A stretch of 64,000 bases of DNA, taken from positions 8,334,848 to 8,398,847 of the forward strand of contig CM060471.1 in assembly GCA_030544235.1 (NCBI GenBank), in the 5' to 3' direction. The stretch is from Lepturacanthus savala. Lineage: Eukaryota; Chordata; Actinopteri; Scombriformes; Trichiuridae. Below are positions 1 to 11,897 of the stretch, piece after piece (the stretch's first letter is position 1; the number at the start of each line of letters is the position of its first letter). Made by a program: the position numbers and the translations under genes. The notes below the pieces were generated by a model. The model was not told where the DNA came from, did no database searches, and saw nothing but the letters and a program-made list of their open reading frames with translations.

Positions 1-1612
1 CTGCCCATGTGTACAGCTGGCCATGCTGAGGAAAAACAGTTCTATTAGAAAGGTTTGTTCTTTTACACTGATTGCAATGACACCACATAGCCATGACAGT
101 TATCGGTCCTGCCCCCCCGGCTGTTTGAGTCCCTTCAGCAGTGTTTCAGCACCTCCTGGTGGTAGTTTTATTTGAACAGGAAGTAACGTAGTTCTCTGGG
201 GACCTGAGCAGCCATTTTTCCTCAATCGGTCTGAGGACCAGCCACATATTTAATCCGTCACCATCCTTTCCTTTAAGCTTGTGAAAGCATCATCTGTAAG
301 TTCCTGCATCACATAACCTCATATTCTGATGGGATTTGGTGATATTTGTGAGGACTTTGTGAGATATATGCTGTAATTGCTGGGATGTAATGTGTGTCTG
401 CCTGGTGTAAAGCTGATATTAAGATTGATAAAACACCAAGTTATTTGAGCAGCTGTGTCTGTCTAATCTTTGCTGAAGCATGCATGTTAGTGAAATTGGA
501 TTTCTACTTATAATAATCAGTTACCTCTATTTGTGATGTGATATTACATCATACAAAATTTCCCCCTAGAAATTTCTGGTTAAAATTGATCCGTTTTTTT
601 ACATTAGGGACACTGTCCCAGTAGATCCAGGAGGTGGCGCTGTGGTGCAGAAAGTTCAATACATTTGTTCTTTGTGGCAAAATATATCTTATATTTACTA
701 TGCAAAGTAGTGATTCATTTGTGAATGTGAATAAATTTAACTCACAAGCATCATAGTTGTGTTTTGTCGTGATTTGATTGGTGTGTTTCTGTGAAAGAGA
801 GACAACTTTAAGTCTGTTGCTATAGTAACGTACAAGCGTGATTGACAACTGGGTGAAGGGGGCGGGGCAGTCGTTGTTGCTAATCTTGAAATCTGCCTAG
901 CAACAGGTGCCCGCTGCCAGCGAAAATGTTCTCTGAAAAACTTAAACAAAGACATATCTACTACGCTAGCAAGGATGTTTTTTGTTTTGTTTTTTGCGCT
1001 AAGTTTTTAGGTTTTTTCATTAATTTAGCCTTAAAAAGTATGATGAATACGGATTTTATCAGCAGCGTCTCCACATGCCCATGGACCCGCCATCTTACTA
1101 TTCCACTGAACTGCATTGGTGAGTCAAACCGTTATTTGAAGCTGAATCTAGGACATTTCCAGTGTTTGTTGTAAACTTTAATGAATGAACTTTAGAGCTG
1201 AATTGTTGCTTTTACACGTTTTGGACATTTCTCAACCAATTCAATTCAACCAATTCTCCTTTATGAGCTGAATTGGTTTCATTTCTGTTTTTGGGCTGAT
1301 GGTTGCAGAGACTTTAAAGGACAAACTATAATGAACTAGCACCTGTGTTTCAAGTTGCAGCCTGAAATAATTTCTCTATATAAGCCTGTATATTTCTGTA
1401 TATAATATTTTATGACTCAAACTTTTTTTACAAAGTTTGTTCATTGTTCAGCATGATTTGTTATTTGAGCAGCTGTGTGAAATGATTTGAAATAGGATTT
1501 CTGCTCATAATAATCCGCTACATTGCCCCACAAGAAATTTAAAGCTAAAATTACCACTGACATCTGTAAATGTAACCGGTGATTATGTGTGAATGTATGC
1601 AGAGTTACATAC
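1..1612. other. fmn2 intron, no exon recognised
   Basis: AT-rich sequence downstream of fmn2 exon 3 on the transcribed strand. Both strands were read. Short open frames on either strand show no family match, no good splice frame and no codon bias. I see no confident repeat here. Confidence 0.6.
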
Positions 1613-1791
1613 GTCGAACTTGGCAGGTACAGTGGAGGTGATGTGGGCCGTGCTCCCTCCCAGCTGTTCTCTGAAGCAGTCAGTGAATGGCAGCAGGAGG
1701 CCCATGGCTAAGATCCTGGAGCAGAGCCTCTCCGCCTCCTCTGGCTCCTCCTGCTGCTGCTGCAGGAACAGCTTCTCCAGCAGAGTTCGAC
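1613..1791 (-). CDS. fmn2: fmn2 coding exon 3
   Basis: A 179-bp exon lies between acceptor TGTCCAG and donor GAC|GTATGT. It completes the split Gly codon and encodes RTLLEKLFLQQQQEEPEEAE, then RLCSRILAMGLLLPFTDCFR, a strongly conserved formin-2 segment. The next exon must lie to the left of this window; nothing in 1-1612 could be matched to the family. Confidence 0.9.
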
Positions 1792-4700
1792 CTGGACATT
1801 CAGAAACAAGCTACACGTGAGCTACTGACAGCGGAGAAACTTCTTCAAAAAGGAAGATGAAAGGTACAAACATTCCCAGGTGCCTTTTAATCAGCAAAGA
1901 TAAACTAAGCAGCTGTTTGCAGCCTCCATATGAATTAGATCCCTGAAGTCATTGTTTGATATTATTAGTTTGTTACTGATTAGAGCTGCAATGATTAGTC
2001 GATTATTCTTCTTGTTCAAAAATGCAGGAGTTGTACTGGTTTATAACTTTAATATGTCAACCAGAAAGGGGGCCATAATATCCTGTTGAAACAACACATA
2101 TCGCTCTAGTGTTGGCAAGGAGGAAACGTTCCTCTCAGTAAATCGGTTTTCTCTGTTGCATGTAAACTGGGACGAGTACAGAAATCTGATTAGATGCCAA
2201 AACTGAATTAAGCCATAGCTCGATTATGCTGTGCATGTAAAAACAGTGACAGATGCATCAATGTAAGCAGCATTTTACAGTTGAAGCGGGTCCAGGTGGA
2301 GCTAGTGTGAACTCTTTACTTATCCTCCAAAGGGCCACAAGATAAATCAGTTACAAGAGATACGACACAACTACACATTGACTTTATACAGAGGTCATGC
2401 GCCAGGCACCATTCTAATAGTTTGGAAACAACCTATTATTCCTGGTGTCTGATCAAGACCCTTGGTGTAAGATATGGATGTAAAAGGTAGCATCTGCATG
2501 AAACTCACCAGACTTTTCAACTAACTCTTTTAACCCATCCGCATCAAAGTTAGGAGCTAAGAGCATCTTCTCCCACTGTCCAAGTCTGGGTAAAACGCAA
2601 TTTCGGTTTAGGCACAAAAACACTTGGTCAGAGTGAAGAGAAAGATCCAGGTTTGGGTTAGGACGATTAGTAAAATGTCACAGTAAAACTGACATGAAAA
2701 ATGTCATAGGTGTGGTCCGGGAACACTCTGCTCATGCTGCTTGTGCAACTTTTCATGCTTTTACAGCCAAGATTTTAGGTACCCAGTGTGCACAATGGGT
2801 GCAACAAACAACCTTTAAGGTTGTGGGAACGACAATGATCTGTTTGGAAATGTCACCACAAATCGGTTATGGTGCAAATTTACATGTCAGATTTTAGTTT
2901 CATCTTAAAACCATGTACTGTTTTCTGATAAAACATCTTAACCTAAAATGTAGTAATAGCTAGTAGAATATATACTGTAATACAGCGGATTAAAAGTACA
3001 ATATATTTCTCCAAAATGGAGTAGATTCAATTTAATTTGGCAATTCAGTGTAATTCTCTTCAGACAGTTCTGTTTAAAGTAGAACTGTAGAGTTGTATCC
3101 ACCTGCAGGAAACCACTACTTTGTCCTCCTGCGTGTGAGAATTAGCCTGCGACAGACTGAAGAAGGGCAAAGTTTTCAGACAAGACCTTGAAATCCTGAA
3201 TCCTGGACTAAAACTGTAAAAGATGGATCAATGTCAAAAGCTTGAGCTTTTCTCCAGTTATACAGGTGTGTTTCAGATATTTGAAATGTTGTGAAAAAGT
3301 AAAAAAAAAATGTCAATCATTTCAGAAAGTGAAACTCATAAGAATTAAAGGATTGAAATATTTCAGTCGACACTCTACTTACTGTAATTTGAGTTTCACT
3401 TTCTGAAATGATTGACAAAATTATTAAACTTCTTCATGATATGCACCTGCACATTGAGACATTAATTGATGGCAAAATGCCAATAAGCTCAACATCTATT
3501 TTATGGCATTTAGCATTTAGGGTGTTTATGTGAGGAGAAAGATATTACCTCTAATTGATTGATCTTTTAATTTTAATGTTTCCAGTGTCTACGCACAGAC
3601 AGAAGTCACACCCATGTTTATTTTGTATTTATTTTCATTTTTTTTTCTTTTTTTTGGCATAGATGCTTTTATTATAAAGTGGCTAGACAGACGATAATTG
3701 GAGGAGGTGGGGGGAGCAAAGCTCTGCGTTGCAAATGCTCTACCCCTACACCTCTGCATTGTGCCAAAAATCACACCCACGTTTTAATGTGTTTATTGCT
3801 GTTATTATTTCTTCATCCCCACACCAATAAACAAGCACTTACCTGTGAAGACATCCTGAAAACCGCAGGCAGGAACTTGTCCGCAGGAGGATCTTCTGGT
3901 AGCACAGATGGGTTGGCTGCCTCCACCTCTGTAGCCCATCAGATACTCCCCTGATCCCACAGAGCCTCCATCGTCCTCCTTGCTCCTCAGCCTCCTCTCC
4001 AGCTCCTCTGTCCAGTCAGCAGAGCGACTCAGAGGCCCGGCGAGGCTCTGGGAGCGCTGTCTGCGGAGCTGATGACCCTCGGCCGTCGTCCTGTAGACAA
4101 TTTCAGTTGTGGTTTAGGACTTTAGTGTGTCACATGTAGAATACAGGTGGCATTAGTACATAGAATAACTTGACAACAACAATGAAATGGAGGTAGGTAG
4201 AGGAAATAAAGAAGCAAAAGGAAAGAAAGCATTAATATAGATGAGATGCTTGACCTTTGGAAAGTGATTTTTTTTAGGGTTCATATTCTTTAAATTTAAA
4301 TTATAAATGTGTAATACTCTTGACATAGTTTTGAGTAGGGTTGAAACTAATGACTATGTTGATAATTGATTGATTAATCTATTGATTATTGAAATGATGA
4401 ATCTGTTAGTTGTTTGGATCATTAAATGGGGTCAAATATCAATCACGTCTTTTTTTTTTTTTTTTGTCCAGACCCAAAGACCATCAGAGAGGAGAAGCTG
4501 GAACCAGAGAATTTGGCCTTTGTCTTTAAAAATATGACTTAAATTGAATAATTGATTACCAAAATAGTTGGCAATTAGTATAATAGTAATAACAACTAAT
4601 TGATTAATCAACTAATTGTTGCAGCTCTAGCTTTGAGTTGATATTTAAATCGACCTTGGTGTAGGTGCGACTTTGTTTTATTGTGTATTTAGTATTACTG

Positions 4701-7700
4701 TGCTGTGCATTCACCTCCATTTGATTTTAGTGCCCCAATTCTGAGTGTATATGCACCATATAGAGCCCTTTAAAAACCCCCACTGCTGAAAGGCATATAA
4801 ACTGCTCTCTGCTTTCCCCGCAGTGTAAATGACCCTGGTTTGACCCTTTGTAATGATACAAAAGTCGAAGGAAGTGTTTTTATTTTGGACACAGCTATAA
4901 GTAGCTACCTCTATCTCACATAGATCCGTTCAGAACATCCTTTCCAAAAAATGTTCGCATTGGCCAAAACGCTGCATTTGTTACCATACTCGCCATAAAC
5001 TGTCGCAACACTAGACTGGTTGTGTTGCACTTTGGGACACAAAGCGAGGTGGTTGTTTACAGTCAGTCGTTGCTCTGACCCTGATGGATGCGTTGATGTA
5101 GTACACCAACAAGCGAAGTGGCAAATACAGCATCTTCCTGTATGTCTGTTTTTCTTCACGTCTTGTTCTCTGCTGTGCTATGTAAAGACTGTGGGCGCTT
5201 GTGTCTTTAATCATTTGGGGAGAGCATATCTTCACAAAAGGATAATCGTCAGTTTTCTATCTGACGTGCAAATGTACAGCTCAGCCAACATGTACAGTAA
5301 ACAGCAACGCACTGCAGACACAAATAATGTAAAACCAAAAACAAATACAACAAAAAAGCCGCAGGATAAAAATGTTGCAATTAAAAGAAGCACAAACACA
5401 GACTTACAAAGCCACAAAAAATGCAAGAGAACAATACTGCAAATATCAAAAAGTACACAACGAGGAGAGTATGTACTTTGTAAACACTTGGCCATCATTT
5501 TTTACAATATCATAGAAGAGCAGTGTAGTTCTGTAGCTTTTGTTGTATTTTAAGTTAACCATAGTTTAGTCTCATATTAGACACAATGTTAGCTGGTCAG
5601 ATGACAGGCTGAGTGACTGAGTTCAGCCAGGGAATTGGTGAGGAAAGAAAAAAGGGAGCAAATGTTAAAATGAGCATTTGTTGTTGAAAGTGAATGATTC
5701 TCTTTTGAATATGTTTTGGGGTTTTGTGTGTTCTTTGATATTTGCAGCATTTTCTTTTGCATTTGTTTTGTGTCTTTCTACTTCTGCTTTGTTTCCGTGA
5801 TCACAGCATTTTTCTCCTGCAGTGTTTTTTGTTGTATTTGTTTCATGTGTTTGTGTGTTTTTGGTTTTGCGTCATTTCTGTGTTTGTGGCACGTTTGCGC
5901 CCGTTGACCACTGTAAATATTTGTCTGTTTCCAAAATTTAGCTGCTCATCAACTGATCATTCAGCTATGTACATTTCTTTGACCTTCAGGAGCCATTAAA
6001 ACACTAACAATTATTTTAAACAAATTTTACAAGAGCCGCCTACCACCCGATCAACAAGTTTCATGAAAAATCAGCCCAGTAGTTTTTCTGTAATCCTATT
6101 CACAGATAAACAAACATAAAACAATATTTCTTTTATGAAGGTAAAAACAAAAATCCTAAAGTGTAAGGCAAGAAGTTTGCCAAGAATATTTTGTTGGGCT
6201 TCTAATTACAATCTAACACATAGGTGATCACCATTTCAAACCTCTTCGACATGGATTCTCATGAACTATCCTTAACCTGCTGACCCTGTGACCTGTGAAC
6301 ACTTATCTTTAGCCTTTGATCTTTTTTGCATCATTACACAGCCCTGACCTAAAATAATATCATGGATGTATTCATCAGTTGTGTACTGGCAGAGTTCTCA
6401 GTCATATGAGTCCACTGGAGTATGCAGGGAGTTAACGCTACCATTGCCAACTAAAATGAAATCAAGGAATCACTTTTAAAAATTACTGCAAATTTCAGTA
6501 AATCCGCCGTCGTTGGTTAACTACACACCACGCTGCAAGCAGAGGATCGGACAGGTTGCAAACAAGCCAACACAACTACAGAGCAGTGAAGCTTAGTTGT
6601 TAGTTGAAGCAGGAAGTGAGTCTGTGTGATGGGTGTTTAGAGACATTTTAGATAATAATTTACTATCACTATTCAAGTTTGTTTTAACTTAAAAATAAGA
6701 TTGAGTTAGTTTGTTCAGTCTCACTGTTTATGTTTCTTTCCACCGTGTTGCCAGATCAGATCAGAACAGTTAACAAAACTCAAAACAAGTCTCCTAAAAT
6801 TAATGCAAAGTTATTATTACTAATTATAAAAATGTCCCAAGGTATTAAATTGAAATAAACTGGAGAAATCTGAGATAATTTTAGAAATCGCACTGTTTTA
6901 TGTGCTGTCATAGCGTCTTGTCAATGGTAAAATAACATAAAAGATCAGATAAGATATTAAACATGCAGCTGCACCATGGATACCTGTGCAGGTGGTGGTG
7001 GGCTCGACGTGGGGACAGGGGGCTGTGGGAGGGGGACAGGGCTGGGGAGTGTCCCGGGGAGCTCAGCTGTCGGGTGGTGGTCTTGATGTAGGAGGGGAAG
7101 ATAGGGGGGTAGGGCTTCACCACGGCATTGGAGGAGGACGACGAGGAAGAGGAGTGGTTGGACCTGAGGAGGCGTTTGGCCAGTGTGGGGCTCTCCTGAG
7201 GAGGCGTGAAGCACACACTGCTCCTCCTGCACGGCTGGATGGAGGTGGAGGCGCAGCAGAAGCCGGCCACGGCCGACTGGTTGGGTTCGGACCCGGCGCT
7301 CAGGCAGTCCTCTAGGGACTCAGCGCTGGTCCCCGAGCCCAGCTGACCCTCACCTTCTATAAACAAAGTTCCTGAGCTCATCCCCTCTGTGGGCTCGGGA
7401 CTTTTGTCGTGGCCATTTGCAAGAGGAGGACTGAGATCCTCAACCACACCGTGCACATGCTCCTCCTCCTGCTCCTCCTCCTCCTCCTCCTGCTCCTCTT
7501 CCTGCTGCTGCTGATGGTGGGTTTCACCTCCGACTTCCTCCTCCTCTCCTGGGGGTTTCCTAGTGGTGTCGAATGTGGGACCGGGGAAGCTGTTACCGCT
7601 GGTCGTCAGGGCAACCGGGCTGACAGTTGCCCCCCCAGCGGTCACCATGGCGACGGCTGCATGAGGGGGCTGCTGCACCCAAGCGTGCTGGTCTTTTGTG

Positions 7701-8674
7701 CCTGTGGCAGCACAAAGAGAGGCTTCTCTCTCCTTCCCGTTTAGCTCCTGATGCTCCTCCTCCTCCTTCCTCCTCTCATGCTCCTCGGTGTGGAGGGGGG
7801 GGTGAGGTTCTGGGCGCTTGACAGAGCTGGTCAGAGTTTCTGTCTCTAGGTACGACAGAGCATCCGACCCAAGCTCTAAATCTGGTGTCAGGTCAAGCAC
7901 CTCCGGAGGAGGTAAATTAACTACTCCATTACTCTGTTTCCTCCTCCCCTCTCCTCCTCCTCCTCCCCAGCTGGGGTCCCTTCCTCCCCCTCCCTGAGCC
8001 TCCAGGATTGAGTTAACCCCCCCGTGCTGCTGTTGGTGCTGGAGCCGTATCGCCAGCTGGATGTCAGCGAGCAGGTCCTCGTGGTCAGCAGCCGAGTGGA
8101 AGCTGTAGATGTCTGTGTCCGACCCGGAGCTCGCCGCCTTGTGCCCTCCGTCCTCCGCGGGGGAGGTCGCCACCATGGATGCTTCCCGCTGCACCTCCTG
8201 CCTCCCCTCTCCTCCCCCTCTGCTTGCATCCTTCCTCCCTTGGTCCGGTTTCTTTTTCTTGTCGGGGAAAGCGGCCTCGGTGTCGGACTGTCCAAGCTCA
8301 TCTGCAGACAGATCGGGTGTTTTTGTGCTGTCCAGTTCATCGTGCTGAGACGCCAACACGTCCTCCTTCGAGCCCGTGACTGAAGAGGACACATCCCCTT
8401 TCCCTTTCAGGTTGCCCTTTTTCTTCCGGATGGAGAAAACCGAGGACTTGGACTCGGATTTGTTTTTCTTCTTGCCTGGTCCTGTGCCATGCGTCCCCCC
8501 TCCTCCTCCTCCATTGCTGCCCGCTCCTTTACCTCCGTGTTTACCGTGGAGTTTCTTTCCCCCCTTTTTAGTCGCGTCTCCTCCTCCCTCTCTCCATCCC
8601 TCGTCCAATGAAGGGTAGCTTCCATTACCCGATGCTGCTGCAGCCTTCTTTTGCTTCGCCTCTTGGTTGCCCAT
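1613..8674 (-). CDS. fmn2: Formin-2, N-terminal part (three coding exons; gene continues past left edge)
   Basis: Formin-2 nucleates unbranched actin filaments together with Spire proteins and acts in oocyte spindle positioning, vesicle traffic and neurons. The visible coding exons in transcript order are 6984-8674, 3843-4090 and 1613-1791, which join in phase (AG|G, then G|GT) to encode about 706 residues. Family matches include the MGNQ start, SSGSDTDIYSFHSA near residue 183, SYIKTTTRQLSSP near 528, SRSADWTEEL in exon 2 and FTGRTLLEKLF across the exon 2/3 junction. All splice sites are GT/AG. This part is the poorly ordered N-terminal region. The proline-rich FH1 and the actin-assembling FH2 are not in the window. 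Teleosts may keep fmn2a and fmn2b copies and I cannot say which this is. The alternative formin-1 lacks these motifs. Confidence 0.93.
2084..2246 (+). repeat. Dispersed repeat, copy 1 (related to 39038-39203)
   Basis: The sequence running from TTGAAACAACACATATCGC to GCTGTGCATGTAAAA matches the reverse complement of 39038-39203 over about 160 bp with scattered differences, including the shared core TTCTCTGTTGCATGTAAACT. The two copies lie in introns of different genes, so this is an interspersed element. No target duplication or coding capacity is visible. Class unknown, probably a non-autonomous DNA element. Confidence 0.6.
3263..3449 (+). mobile_element. Tc1/mariner-type MITE, degenerate
   Basis: TA plus CAGGTG at the left end and CACCTG at the right end frame a 187-bp palindromic element. 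Internally, GTCAATCATTTCAGAAAGTG and its reverse complement face each other across about 60 bp. The same termini and the core TTTTTGAAATGATTGACA recur at 28664-28858, so the two are one family. It has no coding capacity. Confidence 0.65.
3843..4090 (-). CDS. fmn2: fmn2 coding exon 2
   Basis: A 248-bp exon lies between an acceptor TCTACAG (4091-4097) and a donor CACAG|GTAAGT. It enters in phase 2 and leaves in phase 1, which fits the neighbouring exons exactly. It encodes SRSADWTEELERRLRS, a conserved formin-2 block, and ends in GFQDVFTG, which matches the residues that precede TLLEKLF in the family. There is no long ATG-initiated ORF on this strand because the exon is internal. Confidence 0.9.
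4335..4630 (+). repeat. Teleost dispersed repeat, GCTGCAAC family, copy 1
   Basis: It contains the diagnostic string GAAGCTGGAACCAGAGAATT and ends in AATTGTTGCAGCTCTAG. Related copies lie at 23130-23345 (minus), 27665-27956, 28870-29045, 42640-42955 (minus) and 61640-61886. The ends are AGRGCTGCAA-like inverted termini, suggesting a non-autonomous DNA transposon. It lies in the fmn2 intron between exons 2 and 1. Confidence 0.6.
5278..5905. repeat. Diverged large inverted repeat in fmn2 intron
   Basis: Arm 5278-5455 read in reverse complement resembles arm 5725-5905: both contain GATATTTGCAG, then ATCCTGC or CTCCTGC, then TTTTTTGTTGTATTTGTTT and a TTTTGGTTTT stretch. The arms are about 175 bp with a roughly 270-bp spacer and are visibly diverged. 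Probably an old MITE with long terminal inverted repeats. Open frames through the arms are a by-product. Confidence 0.55.
5906..6983. other. fmn2 intron adjoining exon 1
   Basis: AT-rich sequence with no gene, no tandem repeat and no repeat family that I can identify on either strand. Confidence 0.5.
6984..8674 (-). CDS. fmn2: fmn2 coding exon 1
   Basis: The open frame starts at ATG 8674 in a good Kozak context (A at -3, G at +4) and supplies 563 codons plus two bases before an AG|GTATCC donor at 6983. It continues to 6908 as open intron, which is not coding. In order it shows: MGNQ (a Gly-2 that could be myristoylated, inferred only); a Lys/Gly-rich stretch with a Gly run at residues 55-60; the conserved block SGSDTDIYSFHSA (183-195) followed by EDLLADIQLAIRLQ; a Glu-rich run near 391-405; a Ser run near 508-515; and SYIKTTTRQLSSP before a SPxxSP-rich tail. 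Low-complexity composition produces long false ORFs on the opposite strand. Confidence 0.93.
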
Positions 8675-9270
8675 GTTAATTCAGAGCATCCGACAGCCGC
8701 CTGGCTTCTCCTCTCAGGTCATGCCTGGGAGAGCTCCTCCTGCCTGGGGGAGCAGCTTCTCGATGCGAGTGCCTGGGGCAGGTGCAATCGTCTTGGCCTA
8801 ATTTGTGGATGCGTGTCCGGTTGTGAAGGACCAGCTGCTGCTGGTTGTTTTTGTTTTTTTTTTTTGTTTTTTTTATTTAAAATCTGTTGTGCGTCGATTT
8901 CTGTTCTTCCTCCTTGTTTTCCGGTGACGAAGGCTGGCGTGGCTGTGATGTTGACGTTGATGCAGGAGAGACATCCAGCTTCCCCCTCCTCCTCCTCTTC
9001 CTCCTGTTCTCTCTTCGCCTTACCCTGCTCCTCCTCCCCCTCCTCCTCTCCATCTGCTGAATGCAGTGACGTAGGCGCTGCATGCTCACTGGAGCTGTGA
9101 CAGGGAGGCAGACTGGGAGAGATGGAAAACAAAGCCAAGTCTGCTGGGCATAAAAGCATAGAAAGCCCTGAGAGGAATAAAGATGATGCTGTTGTGAGGC
9201 GATCAGAGGCAGCGGTTGACAGTCACTGTAGCTAATCACACAGGTCCTTCCTACATTTCCCATGATTCCC
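8675..9270 (-). promoter_or_regulatory. fmn2 5' UTR and probable promoter-proximal region
   Basis: This is the sequence immediately upstream of the fmn2 start on the transcribed strand. It contains a long purine-rich tract on the coding strand (GAGGAG repeats, 8980-9052) and a poly-A/T tract near 8850-8882. I see no clear TATA box and cannot place the transcription start. The ORFs here on both strands are low-complexity artefacts. Confidence 0.4.
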
Positions 9271-10035
9271 AAACTCTAGCCTACATTACCCACAGTGCTA
9301 AGTGTGGGCTGGACTCCAAGGCTTGATCCAATGCCCAATCCTGACACCCCACAATAATTTTTATTTTATTTATTTATTTTAACGCTTCAGGGCTTCTCCT
9401 GGTCATTGCATATGATAGTGCTATGAATTATGGGTAATTACATCACACAAAAAAAAGAAAAAATATAGAGACCTCATGAACTTGACGATTTGCCTTAAAG
9501 TGTAATTGAAGGTTTTTGGATGTTAGACACTGTTTCAAAGACGGTAGTTTTTTGTTTTGTTTTTTTTTAATCCCGTCTAGTGGTGAAATTGTACTTTGCA
9601 TTCAGAAGTATAATCTCTCTAGTGCCTCCACGCATCTTCAAATGTGCATTTCAACCTCTGAATGTTAAAAGCTCCGTCAACATGTTGCCTATTTTTCCAT
9701 AAGCGGATCACAATCACAAAGAAAACATTGAAAACATGTTGTTAGATACATGAACAAAAAGGAGTCGGGGTGAAATTCAGTAGTGTGTACGTATGTTTAC
9801 ACACACGCTGCTGTTTAGGCTTTTAACTACACATTCTACTGGTCTGCTGCCTATGGAAAAAAATTACAGAAACAAGCTATGAGAAAATCTATAATTCAGA
9901 CACACCTGTGGAGAATAAAGCAGCAACTTCAGCCTTTAAAATTCTATTTCCTTTATTATCTCAATTTTGGAAATGCTACGCCAATGTTTACCCTCATTTT
10001 CTGAATTTACTATTGTGTTGCCTTTTTGCCTCCCC

Positions 10036-10316
10036 AAAAGCATTTGCTCTCTGATATTAATCAATGAGCTTCAAACACATGTGCTACATCCTGCAGAAAA
10101 GAAAACATACAAAAACATACATACAGTCCGGAATATGTTTTTTTTAAGGGGAATTTTTTTTTCCCCTCTCGCCTGTGCTTCAACATTTGAAATAAAAGCA
10201 TTTGCTCTTTGATATCAATGAGCTGTCAGCACATGAGCTGCATCCTGGTACATGAGCGTAAGAAAAAAAACAGGCAAAAGTAAGAAGAAGTCCAGGATAT
10301 GTGTTATTTAAGGGTG
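10036..10316. repeat. Imperfect tandem duplication, ~158-bp period
   Basis: AAAGCATTTGCTCT followed by a GATAT-AATGAGCT-CACATG-GCT-CATCCTG pattern occurs at about 10037 and again at about 10195. Both copies continue into a purine-rich stretch, then AGTCC-GGATATGT and a TTTAAGGG tract. The copies have diverged by several indels. Confidence 0.55.
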
Positions 10317-10635
10317 GTTTGCCACTGAACAGGAAGTACTGTGTTACCTCTATGCGGAACTTGCAATGCACAAGGTCTGCGTCGTGTTGACGGCGTAGCT
10401 ATGTACGGCGTACCTACGTTTGCAGTATATGCAGTATAAACTAGGCTTTACAATTTGTGAATTTTAAATGTGTAGCAGCACTTACAGTTACTTACAGACT
10501 TTGCAGCTACATTACCTACAATCCTGCATCAAGTCCATAATGGGCCCCAAGCTGATTTTCTACAGACTTTCAAAGAGTCCACTTCAACAGACTTCACTCA
10601 GTATTACCCATAATCCTGCAGCAATAGGCTAGATC

Positions 10636-11095
10636 AAGGGTGTCACACATGTGGCCCAGGGGCCAGAACTGACCCGCTGAAGTGACCGATTAGGTCACTG
10701 GATGACTACAACATGAGACGAAAAATAGACCAGTTCGTGTTTCTTTACAGAAATCTGAAATCAGTGAGAATCTTTCAGGGCTCAAGAGGTAAAATATTGA
10801 CAGTTTTGATTTATAAATGATGTGTAAGGCAGGAGATAACATCACATGCCTCTTAAAAAGCTAAATGTTGTTCAGTGAAGAAATGTTTTGAATTGAAATC
10901 CAACAGTAAACTGGCTGTCTATGTGTGTGTTATCTCTTCTGATTGGTTAATTAAAGGTTAATTATTCATGTAAACATTCATAATGTATTTTTTTATTCAA
11001 AACAAGGAAGAGAAATTTGTACATGTTGTTTATATATTTATTTGATGATCCAACTCACTTGAGATCAAATTTCGCTGAATGTGGCCCATTTACTG
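10636..11095 (+). mobile_element. Degenerate hAT-like non-autonomous element
   Basis: It begins CAAGGGTGTCACACATGTGG, close to the CAAGGGTGTCAAAC start of a common fish hAT-derived repeat, and ends near TTGAGATCAAATTTCGCTG followed by GTGGCCCA. A fragment of the same family appears inverted at about 30630-30760 (GGGCTGA-ATCCTCACTGA stretch). It has no transposase remnant. Confidence 0.4.
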
Positions 11096-11897
11096 AACTG
11101 AATTGACCGAAGAAAATAATAATACATTTCTTCTTCTTCTTATCATTATTATTATTACTATTGCTATTATCAATAATAATAAAAAAAAATGAATTATTAT
11201 AGTGATATTAATAATACGCTATGTAACATATTTACTTTTGATGACATTTTCTTTTTTAACTTTTGTTGTATAAATTAATTGATGTAAGGAGGTAGTAGAT
11301 TTTGATTTGGCCCTGTTTTCCATTTTCACAAATAGATTAAAGGATTCGAGGTCAACAAGAAAAAAATGCTACAGTAAAAATGAATAAAATTCAGGTCAAT
11401 ACCCTGTGCTGGCCTCTGTCAAATTACATTATTGGTTCCTTGAGACTTTATAATACTGAGTAGGAAGAACCACAGCAAACATGCAGAAACAGCAATACGA
11501 TTGAAAATCAGTTTACAGTAAATATGGGCAGTAAAAAATTGCTATAAATAAAATTATCAAAATGCAGCATTGCAAATTATTTAATGACCATCATCCATGC
11601 AACGGCATAATCTTCCTCGTTTTTTATGTTTTTCAGTTTAGGAATTAGCTTGAAAATGACTGAACAACATCTACAGGTGTGATGCCACTTTTGGGTGACA
11701 TTATAATACGTTATTGCCCCATAAGAGCTACTTTTGCTCACAGTTTGAAGAGTTGGTTCACAAACGCAGACACAATGTACAGTTTGACAGGAGCGGGACA
11801 CGTAACAACACAGTCCAGAACACAGCACAGTAGACACCACAGGCACAGCAATGGGAATGAAAAGTATTTTGAGATAATATAAAATTTAATGTGAGTT

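Larger units (their letters stand above)
1792..3842. other. fmn2 intron between exons 3 and 2
   Basis: Two dispersed repeats (annotated separately at about 2084 and 3263) sit in otherwise unremarkable AT-rich sequence. The short end of the GAGCTGCAA repeat family also appears near 1983-2015. A stretch at 3610-3790 looks repeat-like (CT-rich tract, then a purine-rich block) but I could not place it in a family. Confidence 0.5.

Noticed and set aside
5020..5553. 177-codon ORF in the fmn2 intron
   Set aside because: It runs through one arm of a diverged inverted repeat, is A-rich without codon bias and has no family match.
6957..8625. Long overlapping ORFs on both strands across fmn2 exon 1
   Set aside because: They arise from low-complexity GAG/TCC composition. 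Only the minus-strand frame from 8674 matches formin-2 and has consistent splice phase.
9360..9620. CTAGTGGTGAA segments here and near 42999 as a regulatory motif
   Set aside because: The string belongs to a common fish repeat and recurs in decayed form; nothing ties it to a function here.
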